From Chlorokybus atmophyticus (lineage: Eukaryota; Streptophyta; Chlorokybophyceae; Chlorokybales; Chlorokybaceae), in the NCBI GenBank assembly GCA_009103225.1, contig RHPI01001737.1:1-64000 (forward strand): DNA of 64,000 nt, in the 5' to 3' direction. Under the pieces are notes generated by a model. It saw nothing but the letters and a program-made list of their open reading frames with translations. It searched no databases and was not told the DNA's origin. The position numbers and the translations under genes are program-made. This document shows positions 37,600 through 47,477 of the stretch, one piece after another (positions within the stretch are counted from its first letter, which is position 1; every line of letters starts with the position of its first letter).

Positions 37600-40500
37600 T
37601 CAAATGGTGAAGTCTTCCGCGTCTTCAAGATCGCCTTCCCCTCCCGGCAGGCCTTCAACAGTAGGCAGTGCCGGCGCGTTGACGACCTCAAGCGTGTCCA
37701 TGTCGGTGTTGTTAACATACTGGACAACCTTGTTGAAGTAGGCAACAGGGTCCTTTTTGTCTTGAATGGTTTGATTGACAAGGAACTGAAGCACCTGTGC
37801 AAGAAGCATGAGTGCATGAAGTTCATTCGCGCGCGAGCAATCGCACCTACAAAATGTTGTGACTCCTTTGCTAACCTTGTTTCAATCAAGCATGCATCAC
37901 GTACTTACCACAGCGACTGTGAAAGCCAACTGCTCCTTGTGACAGCTACGCGCAACGGCGTCGCCTCGCTTTCCTCTTCCTCGCTGTCCAGCGCCAGCTC
38001 CACATCACCTAATTATAAGCTTATAAGGGCAAATATTGGATTGCATCTGTCCAGCGCCAGCTCCACAAGTGGAGCTGGCGCTGGACCTTTATATAATTCG
38101 AAAGTGGCAAACAGCGGAGCTGAAAAGGTCCAGCGCTAGCCTGGGGAGTCCACATGTGGAGCTGGCGCTGGACCTTCATGTAAACACACAAACAGTAGAG
38201 CTGAAAAGGTCCAACGCCAGCTGCACATGTGGAGCTGGCGCTTGACCTTGAAATGATGTGAAGGTTGCAAACATCAGAGCTGGAAAGGTCCAGCGCCAGC
38301 TCCACATGTGCAGCTGGCGTTGGACTTTTATGTAGAGTGAAGGTTGCAAACATCAGAGTTGAAAAGGTCCAGCGCCAGCTCCACACGTCAGCTGGCGCTG
38401 GACCTTTGTGCGATATATTAGTTGATGTACATCACCTAACACATGCAGGTCGTAGATTCTAAAACTGCAACAGAATGTGAAGCTCTGCACCGCGTACCTG
38501 CTCCTCGCTGCGAGCACCAAACTTTTTGCAGCAAACGAACCGCTCGTCTCCCCATTCTAAGCGTCCATGGCGGCGGTATGCGCTATCTGTAAAGTTTCAA
38601 ACATTGAATGCAACCTTGCACGTCAACGAGTTGAGTTCAAGACATACACGCGTACATGCCCTTACCTTTCTTCAATGCCGCAAGCTGTGCAAGCCGCGCG
38701 GCTGTGGGTTTACCGTTGTAGAGCATAGGCAGCTGGTAGAAGCACTCGAAAGCTTTGCGGATTTCGTTCGACTTGGTGCCCTTCGCTCGCACAAGCGCTT
38801 AATTACGTCCTATCAAACATGCAAGGGTCACAACTGTTAAGGGAAGAATGCATTCAATGTTGCAAGGCAGCGCACTATAATGATGAAAAGCCACTCACCG
38901 CGACAAGCGCGGGTTGACCGCGTGCTGCGCTTCATGCAGGGCACACCCTTGCAGGACCAGCGCCGTCAGTAACGCCTGCCGTAATGCTGTCTCATCTGGA
39001 TAGAACACGCTATGCTTCAGCAATAAAGAAGCAGCGACACCCGCAGGGCCTGCAACCTTGCCCTTCCGACTTGTGAAGGTCGTGCCGCACCACCCTACAG
39101 GTTGAGTAGTCGCTACCATTTGTAGCCCAGCAGCTGCAGGCTCCGGCAAGGGTGAGGCGTCTAATGCTGAAGCCACCAGCCCTGATGCTCCAACTTGAGC
39201 TTGCTGCAAGCAATACAACAGTCAATGCTTGCATGTGAACATGTGCAAAGCATGCGCACTCAGTTACTCACAAGTATCAGTTGAACTATCGCGGGATTGG
39301 CATTGCTGCCTGCCGTATTGAGGTAGTCCTTGAGTACATCCAAGCTCGACGCAGATCGCGCGCTACGCTGCTCGGTTGCACCACTAGTAGGCACGCGTGC
39401 TGCGACGTCACGGCATGCACTGCTATGAAGTCGTGCTTGATCGCGCGCCGCTATAATCTGAGCGGCGATGGGCCTGGTGTGGGTGTGCGCTAGAAGCACC
39501 TCGCTGGTCACTTGTGGTGGTCTAGTGCTTTGCGTTAATTCGCAGCCACAGGCAGTTGGTTGCCACCAACTGCAAGCGCATGTTATCAAGCAATTACTAC
39601 CGATAGTGTAACATGCGCCCAGCGCCATAGACTATGTTCATGTCAACCGCACCTTAAGCTATGTCATCAAGAAAGGCGCGTGCGTTGCTTGCCGGAGGAT
39701 GACCGGCAACATCATCTTAATCAATGTTGTCGTCGTCATCTTCAAGTTTCATCGTCCAAGTCATTGTGGGCGTTCCTCTCCTCACCATGTAATCGTCTTC
39801 GTCATCGCTAACTGCCCACGACACAACCACAGTGTCATGCAATTCATACGTTACAGCACTAGACCTGTAGAGCAATGTGAGATTCAATGTTGCAAGGTTG
39901 CAAATAGCAGCAGCTGTAAGCCTACTAGGAAATGCATTGGTGAGTGCTCCGATCAACTACTATCAATAGAATTGCTGCTGGTGTACCTATACGTCGTAAT
40001 TGGCTAGTAGACTTGGTTGGTGCCGTGCGTCGGGCGGACGCTGTTGTGGTTGTTGCAGGCAAGGGTGAGGCCTCGATCAGTGCTGATGGAGCTTGCTTTA
40101 GTTGAGTCACTGCTTGGGTAGCCTGTAGTTAGTACGTTAGCCGATAGTTCTATAGAACTAGCATCAAATGTAAGCTTGGCAACTTCAAACATGCAGCTTG
40201 CAGTCAAGCGCAGGTGCACAATGGACCGGCTTGAAGCCAACTGAGAGTGCAGCCGCAAACTTGGCAGCTCTCGCAGCACCACGTTACAGCTGTAGTCAAC
40301 TGTTTTGTGCATATAATGCACTAAATACAACCAGCGCAGCAAGACATCATGTGTGCAAGCGTGTTGAACTGCTGCTTACCTCCTTGTCATTTGGTGCCTT
40401 GCGTTTTCGACTGGCAAGCTGCTGCGTCAGGTTGGCTATCTCCTGCTGTGCTTGCTTTCTGGTCGGACGCTGAGATTGGGAGGCCATGCCAGCGTCGTCA

Positions 40501-41084
40501 GCTTCCTCAGCTTGCCTACTAGTTAACTGAGGTTTGGAGGTTAAGCCAGCGTCCCCTGCCTGCAACATGTACTACAGCAAAACTTCCTGGCACCTATACG
40601 TACACGTGCTAGCTACCTCCATGTTGCAATGCTAAGCAACAGGCATTTGCTATCATTTTACAGTGCTGAGCATACTGCACACAACAGACCATTGTCATAT
40701 GCAATGCATGTAAAAGGGCTGAGCATACGACACACAAACGAATGAGTGCATGCAATGCACATAACAATCAGTAAATGCCGAAGCATATGACGAAGACTGC
40801 TTGTGCCACAGATCCCTGCTACAGCACGCTGCTAGGCGACTCAGTTTCAAACAGCCTGGGGCAGCTTGTTGACCTTGGACTTGATGTGACTGATGGTTGC
40901 TTAGAAGCACAGACTGCGCAAGCCAACGCACAGGCTGTCTATGCAAGCCAAACCAAGGCGCACCTTTCCACCTGGCCTCCTTGCCGCCAAAGACCGCCGC
41001 CAGCACCGGCTTGTTGCTAAGGGCGCTACCGCTCTGCGTGCAATGCTCACGGTGGAACCTATATGCGGACTCAATGCCCTGCAA
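37600..41084 (-). CDS. Second gene of the 10.5 kb transposon, unknown function
   Basis: Several exons share one frame. The 3' exon (about 37600-37795) ends GEGDLEDAEDFTI. It is preceded in phase by 37907-37989 (CHKEQLAFTVAV), about 38493-38575 (SAYRRHGRLEWGDERFVCCKKF) and about 38668-38800 (SNEIRKAFECFYQLPMLYNG). Further 5' exons are 38898-39205, about 39271-39514, about 40010-40120 and about 40381-40568, the last with a Gln-rich helix and a basic SRKRKAP. A possible early exon at about 40970-41084 reads ESAYRFHREHCTQSG. One junction (38.8-38.9 kb) does not agree in phase. No known domain seen. Its location inside the element, divergent from the transposase, suggests a TnpA-like accessory or DNA-binding protein, which is inference. 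One intron holds the hairpin array. Confidence 0.55.
37986..38408. repeat. Tandem array of five about 79-bp units, each a hairpin
   Basis: Palindromes at 38049-38086, about 38126-38176, 38206-38249, 38285-38327 and 38363-38407 are spaced 78-80 bases apart. Each reads (AAG)GTCCAGCGCCAGCTCCAC then its reverse complement. A half unit lies at 37986-38005. Spacers share GTGAAGGTTGCAAACATCAG and GAGCTGAAAAG. The first unit has perfect 18-bp arms; others carry compensating or single changes, and unit 2 has an insertion in its left arm. The array fills an intron of the minus-strand gene, and its last half unit supplies the splice acceptor. Confidence 0.92.
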
Positions 41085-41581
41085 TGAAACCCTAATTATA
41101 GCAGCCTACGTACGGCCAGGCGCAGGCGGCGGCGGCGGCGGCGGCGGCAGGGAGGAGGGCAGCCAAGAGGCCGCCATGAGGCTGGATTTTGGTTGCGCCT
41201 GGTCGACGGACGTGTGGTAAGCGCATGATTGAAGTGCATGTGCATGTGCATGTGCATGCGCTGTGTGGTAGCGGTGAACACTGCCAAGTTGCAAGGGACT
41301 TCAATTCTGCATGAGTCAAACTAGTATATTGCGACTAAGTAAAGCACATTATGTGGTTGTCTGGTACCGGTAAACATGGCCAAGTTGCCAGGTTGCGTAG
41401 CGTACATAGTTGACACTACACAGGAACTGGGGATGTAATCCTAGAGAACTTGAGATCTCAGCCTATGCTGTCAAGAGAATAAGCTTATGTCTCTGCCTTT
41501 CTCTCGGTAGCTTAAGAGAACAAGTTTACCGTTCATTGGTTTAGTCTTTTTATAAGCTATAATCTGAGTTTATGTTAGTGC

Positions 41582-41652
41582 ATGTCAGCCTACCGTTCAG
41601 TGCACCTCATGAATCCACCGTTCATGAGGTGAAGTGAACAGTAGACTGACAT
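41582..41652. repeat. Imperfect hairpin, 32-bp arms
   Basis: 41582-41613 pairs with 41620-41652, 28 of 32 positions complementary, with a loop of about 6 bases. It lies between the divergent starts of the two transposon genes. Length and mismatch pattern resemble a microRNA precursor or a transposase-regulatory hairpin. Confidence 0.85.
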
Positions 41653-41839
41653 AGACTTCCGCATGCAGGGCCTCATTGCCTTATGACCAACTGTTGCGCA
41701 TGCCTTGCTAGCATCTGAGTGTGGATAAGTTAGCAAATCAGTGACCACAGTAGGCTATACATGTTGGAATGCACCAGTGCATGTTAATGGGAAATGGTGT
41801 ATGTGTATCTAATCGCTTGACGTGCTTACACAGGCACAT

Positions 41840-43755
41840 ATGGCTGGGTTTGCATGCAATGCATGTGGCCGAGAGTTTACGACGCATCGCGCAAGAGCTA
41901 CACGTGTCAACTTCAGCGCGCGATGTCGCCGACGACCTGGATTTTTGACCGTCTACACGCACCTTGCCTGTGTCAATTGCTCAACATGTGGAGAGAGTTC
42001 TAAATGAGCAAAGTGATAGAGCAGCTGACTGGATGCCGTAAGACCCAAGCACCCATCATGCAACACACCAAGTCCACAATAACAGTTAAAGTCCGCGCTC
42101 ACCTCCAGCAGCCAACCCGTCCGGCGATGTCAACCTACCAGATGCACCCATCTGGACATTCCAAGGCATTGATGATGCTTTGCATCTCGCAACTACACAA
42201 GACCGCGACGCGGATCAGAAGGCAGCTCGGCAGCAGCAACTTAGGCAGCAACTAGGACCTTTTGCTGTGACTGCAGAGTTTGTGAGGTTTTGCTTTGAAA
42301 GTCGAGGAGGGCGAGGGCAATCAGATGCAGACATCAATAGATTATTGCGACTGCTTCGGCATCCGTCCTTCCACCCTGAGCAACTGCTAGTTCGCACCGC
42401 GCAAGATTGTAAAGCTTTCGCTGAGGCGCAAGTACAACATGTGACATATTCTTCTTGGTAACTTCGTGAGGTCACTTGTAGACTTTTTAACACATGCATT
42501 GCATGCATGCGTATATCCCCCTGACCTTAAATGCAATGGCATGCGCGAAAGCATGCACACCATCATATGCGCGCGCTCCCACGCATATGCATGCGCAGGC
42601 ACGCATGCACATAAAACCCACGCACGCATACATACACGCGCGCGCTCGCATACGCATGCACACACGTACGCACGCATGCGTGCACTTACACGTGTGCACG
42701 GGAGTACGTCTGAGTTACTTTGCATAATGTGACAGGGTTGGGTGAGGACCAACCTAACGCGGACAGCGTATGGGCAAGATGTCTACTTCACCCACCGCAA
42801 CATGGGTGAAGTGCTTGCTGAGATGTGGTGTGACAATCGCTTCCAGGTGGACTTCGTGCTGTATCTAAAGATGCTGACTGCCGGCGAAGGTCGCATTTAT
42901 GCAAGCCCAGACACCTGCATATTATGGAGCGATGTTCAGGTACTGCTAGCTGATTGTGCTCGTGTACACATGTGGTGTACGTTGCTGGTATTGCTATTGC
43001 TTACACGTCGTTATGTGAAAGGCCACAGTTGTATCCGTGTGGTTGCTGATGTGGCTTGTAACAGGCGTTGCTTTCGGAGGGTGCTACATGTGCAATGGTC
43101 GTTTTTTTCAGTGATAGTACTCCCGTCCATCAGAAAGGACATTCTTGCTGGCTAATTCCAGTCAGCTTGTTCAACATCGCCAAGCGCTTTAGAACTAAAG
43201 ACGCCAAATGGCCGGTTGGTTATTTGCCTACCTTGCGGCCTCTCCCCAAGCGAGGTCTTGGCAGAAAATCCAGACAATTCAACTGGGCCAAACTGGAAAT
43301 TTTGCATCGTTGCCTTGAAATCGTCCTCGGCCCCATTAAAGCAATGGCCAAGTAAGTCCTCCCCCACTACTTAGGGGTAAGATCTTTTAACCTATTGATT
43401 GATTAATTGATTTNNNNNNNNNNNNNNNNNNNNNNNNNNNNNNNNNNNNNNNNNNNNNNNNNNNNNNNNNNNNNNNNNNNNNNNNNNNNNNNNNNNNNNN
43501 NNNNNNNNNNNNNNNNNNNNNNNNNNNNNNNNNNNNNNNNNNNNNNNNNNNNNNNNNNNNNNNNNNNNNNNNNNNNNNNNNNNNNNNNNNNNNNNNNNNN
43601 NNNNNNNNNNNNNNNNNNNNNNNNNNNNNNNNNNNNNNNNNNNNNNNNNNNNNNNNNNNNNNNNNNNNNNNNNNNNNNNNNNNNNNNNNNNNNNNNNNNN
43701 NNNNNNNNNNNNNNNNNNNNNNNNNNNNNNNNNNNNNNNNNNNNNNNNNNNNNNN

Positions 43756-43794
<39 letters not shown>

Positions 43795-46747
43795 AACTAC
43801 TAGTAGCAGCAAGTGCGCGTGCGTGTGCGCGTATGCGCGCGTGCGCACTTGCAGCTAGTCTTGCGATGAGACGTGTTGCATTGCAGGCCTGCTTGAACGC
43901 TATGTTGATAAGCATGTGATGAGTTGCAGCGGTGAAGTCTTGGTCAATGCTAATGGCGAAAGGCAGCTCGTGTATCCCTTCCTCGCATCTTGGATTACGG
44001 ACTGGCCCGAAGGCTGCAAGCTCCTTTGTCACAAGGACACCAATGGCTGCAACTACCCATGCCATTTGTGTCCGAGAGAAGAGTTGAGCGACTTGTCAAG
44101 TGTACATGAGGAGCGCACAATTGAGGCAATGAAGCACACATGGGCAACAGCTATTGGTGCCATGCAGTCTGGTCAACCTTTATGCAACATACAGGCGATG
44201 TTGTCAACAGTGTCATACAGCCAAGTGGTGAAGGTGCGCAAGCTTGTGTCATGCCTACTGCAACAGTTCTGATCGTAGATGATGTACGGACAAATTACTT
44301 TTTTTAAGCAGTGCTCATTGTGGGACCTGCCATTCGGAAATTTGCCCATTGGTAAAGCTCAACTAGCTATCACTTTGGAAAGGATGCATCAAGCGGTGCT
44401 AGGCGTGTACAAAGACCTAACCACACTACTTGTTGAGTACCTCAAAGACAAAGGTAGCTGTAGTCTAGCTTCTCCTTAAAGGTTGCTTGTTGATCAACTT
44501 CTGTTATGATAAACATCAGCATGCACCATTAAGTGACATGTACACACAGATCCCACAGGTGACTCCATCCGCACCATTGAAGCAAGGCTTGACGTAATGA
44601 AGTGCCCAGCTCTGCGCATTCCTTTTTGTTATCTCACAACCGACGTTGCGGTCACCGCCAATGAGCACGCAGCAACCATGCAGGTGTGCCGAACTTTCAT
44701 GACAGCTAGTTGGCATGCATACTCATGTGAAAGATGTTGCCACAATTTCAAGCCAGTAAATTGTTACAGGTGATGCCTTACGCAACCCACATGGCAGTTC
44801 TGGTATCGCATGGTGACAACTTGGTGGATGAGGTCACTCCACTCTTTGTTGCCTTCAGCGAGTTCTACATGATTGTCAATTGAAAGGGTGTGCACGCTGG
44901 TCCGCACACAGACTTGACGCTCGCACAGCTGGCACAAGCGAGAGCATAGTAAGTTTAATTTGCTATAGACCATAAGTAGAAGTGTTGCTTGCAGTCTGTT
45001 CATATGCTTCGCACCAAGTGTTGTCACAGCGCTTGTTGCACATAAGGTCACGGTTGTATACACACAAGCCATTGGTACTAGCTTGTATGAGCTTGTAATC
45101 TGACTTGCATTTACTCATGCATGCGTATTCAAACATCTGAATGCAGATTCGACCAGCTGGCGAACGAACTTCTTGGCCCGTACCAGTTGTCGAACTGGAA
45201 CACTGTGAAGTACCATGCACTCAAGCATTACGAGCAGTGCATCAAGCGGTTGGGGCCTTTGGATGAGTACGACGCTCAGAGTTGGGAAGAAGATCACAAG
45301 AATGTGGCACACAAGCCATACTCTGTAACGAACAAGCGTGCGCGTACAGTCACGCAGCAGGTACAACACACGTTGCATTTCAACTTGGTGCGCGCGAGCA
45401 TGTGTATGCGCTGTATGCTGCTGCTAGGTTCATTTTTCTAGTGCTCTACTGTTTGCGCTACACTCTCTCATTATCTCTACTGCTCGTGGACGCATGTGCA
45501 TGCGGGTGGCACCCGCATGCACATGCGTCCACGAGCCCACGGTGCCTTGTGCACACGGTGTGCAGCATCGCGCGTGAGTGCGTGTCTGTGCTGTTGTGTC
45601 ACACATGATGATAGCTTTGATGTTGACACTAACAAACGCTCTCCAATGCGCGCAGATGGTCCAGCGTGTTGTCCATCGTCAAAGCTTAGGCTCGGCGCTC
45701 GGATGTAAAACGCAGTTGGAATGCAATGAGCCGACCAAGGCATGAACATCCTAAGCAACGAAACAAAGCACGTCACATACAAACGGTACTTGTGCAATCT
45801 GTCGTATGACCTCATGTCTAGACTAGACTCTCAGCGTGAACTAAGCTTGCATTGTGCTCTTGTTGTGTTGCAGCCGGATGGTCTAGGGGATCATGCCATT
45901 AGTAGCCGCCGCAAAGTCCTCGACTTGCAAGGCTTAGAGAGGGGCAGCCAGCAGATGTTGCTTCAATCAAATGCTTACAAGAGCAGCCAGAGCTTGTGCA
46001 TCTACGACTCGCAGCAAGAAGGTATCTGCTGGACCTTGAAGGCCGTCGAGGCGTGAGAGGAGATGCTGCACTATGGGACAATCTTCCATGCACTCTTGGT
46101 GATAAGGTACTTGCAGATGTAATTGAAACAAGTAAATAACAAAGTGGGATTGGCTGGCACATGCACATGTGGCTGTTCGTGGGTGTGGCGGTTCTTGCAT
46201 ACATGACTTCTTGCATGTGCGCGTGCGCATGCGGCTGCGCGTGCATGTGCATACGTATGTGCACGCTATCTCTATTATGTATAAACGCTTTACAATGTTG
46301 ATGTTGTGTGTTGAGCAGGTTTATGTGTACAACTCGGTGCGACTTTCTCCTACAGCTGCAGCCGCTAGTCGAGGACGGAGTGGCTGCTCCATGCTTCGCG
46401 CCAATTTTTGCAGCTACTACAACCCGGTTTTTTACGATGTGGTTGTGCGCGGAGTTGATGCCGGGAACGGGAACGATGTGCAGTGGTATGGACAAGTGCG
46501 CTTGCTCTTTCAGATGGCAAACACACGGCGCGAGTGGCACATGTGTGCATTTGTGTGCTGGTATGTGGAGTTCGGGAGGGTCGTGCCGCACCTGGGTCAG
46601 AGACGACTCAAGTGGGCCCAGAGGCAGGGAGCTGATTGGTACGATGTAGTAGCTCTAGGGTGCATAGAGAGGGTAGCGCACATTGTGCCCGATTTCAGTG
46701 CTGAGGACGGAGTTGAGCACTTTCTAATCAATCAACATCAACATTGA
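41840..46747 (+). CDS. Plavaka-like transposase (CACTA-related)
   Basis: Multi-exon gene inside the TIR element. The N-terminal zinc finger reads FACNACGREFTTHRARATR. Then 42150-42440 (an alpha-helical block), 42726-42941 (NMGEVLAEMWCD ... LMLTAGEG-like) and 43064-43355 (ATCAMVVFFSDSTPVHQKGHSC then PVSLFNIAKRFR), the block of Plavaka transposases that names the metal-binding Asp and the chain read as GYLPT. After the gap come 43880-44270 (FLASWITDWPEGCKLLCHKD, CNYPCHLCPREEL), 44310-44455, 44555-44685, 44767-44880 (VMPYATHMAVLVSHGDN), 45148-45360 (WNTVKYHALKHYEQCIKRLG, SVTNKRARTVTQQ) and a C-terminal exon to TGA at 46745-46747 (GRVVPHLGQRRLKWAQ). All blocks occur in the order of fungal and animal Plavaka transposases. 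Exon borders are approximate. Confidence 0.7.
43414..43755. other. Assembly gap (N run)
   Basis: 342 unspecified bases. The right edge is a CT microsatellite (43756-43790), so the gap probably lies in a long CT repeat inside a transposase intron. Confidence 0.98.
45482..45536. repeat. Perfect 55-bp palindrome
   Basis: 27-bp arms with a single central base. Located in an intron of the transposase gene, directly after a T-rich stretch. The arms contain GCATGTGCATGCGGG. Confidence 0.93.
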
Positions 46748-47477
46748 ATTGGCAACTTGGCAACCCAATAGTGTAATCGCTTGATATGTGACAAGATTGC
46801 ATTACTGCAATGCGTTACAAACACTGAACAGATGCTTTGCTAAGCTATGTTAATACACTACTCATGTGGTGTTGATGTGGTAGTGGTAGTATTAAGATGA
46901 GGTTCATGTCAACTGCGTGTCATGTTGTTGCTAGAAAACATCACACTTGCATTGATTTGATGGTGCTGGTACCATGGTGGTTGAGCACTGCATTAACGTG
47001 CATTTGCAGCACATTATATTCATGCGACAACAGCAACAGTTTTACATCACATTAACATCAACAAAGCACGTGGTTGCAGCATGTTTACAACAGCATTTAT
47101 GCATGCATGGCTTTGACAAGCATTGAACCCATGCAACTGATGTCTATGCAACATGTTATGCACGTTAAATCTGCATCAGTTTCACAGATACAACAACCAT
47201 GTGATAACCACGCGGGATCAATGACAATGCAGCAGGTATTGCGACAATAGTCATTACCTTTGCATCACGGTAGCATTGATAGCGTTACGTCGATGTTGCA
47301 CTAATGTTGATTGCACATGCATTGAATCATTCACACATGCATACACGCTCAACATCAACGTGTGAAGCTATTGTGGACACTGTATTGGTTTGTGTTGATG
47401 TGATAGCATCAATGTAATGACCATTGCATTGATGGTCCACATTGATTTTAATACAACTGTACTACACTTTGGTGACG

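Larger units (their letters stand above)
36976..47477. mobile_element. 10.5 kb TIR transposon with Plavaka-like transposase, inserted in an exon
   Basis: Left end CGTCACCAAAGTGTAG at 36976, with the same 16 bases in reverse complement ending at 47477. Including the following 9 bases, 22 of 25 match. The dinucleotide GT flanks both sides (36974-36975 and 47478-47479), a 2-bp target duplication. Removing the element and one GT rejoins a continuous heparinase reading frame (GTTYLANTG across the junction). Cargo: a minus-strand gene (37600 to about 41084), a divergent plus-strand transposase (41840-46747), three kinds of hairpin and TGTTGATG/CATCAACA motifs concentrated near both ends (37.0-37.35 kb and 46.73-47.42 kb), as expected for transposase-binding subterminal repeats of CACTA-like elements. 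Contains a 342-base assembly gap. Confidence 0.85.

Noticed and set aside
37986-38408. CRISPR-like array
   Set aside because: Eukaryotic nuclear context. The spacers are similar to each other instead of unique, and the repeats are long palindromes.
36976-47477. Reading the heparinase gap as a natural 10.5 kb intron (a GT donor at 36990 would also keep phase)
   Set aside because: The TIR pair, the GT duplication and the better family match of the excised junction favour an exon insertion. The intron reading remains possible if the element is spliced out.
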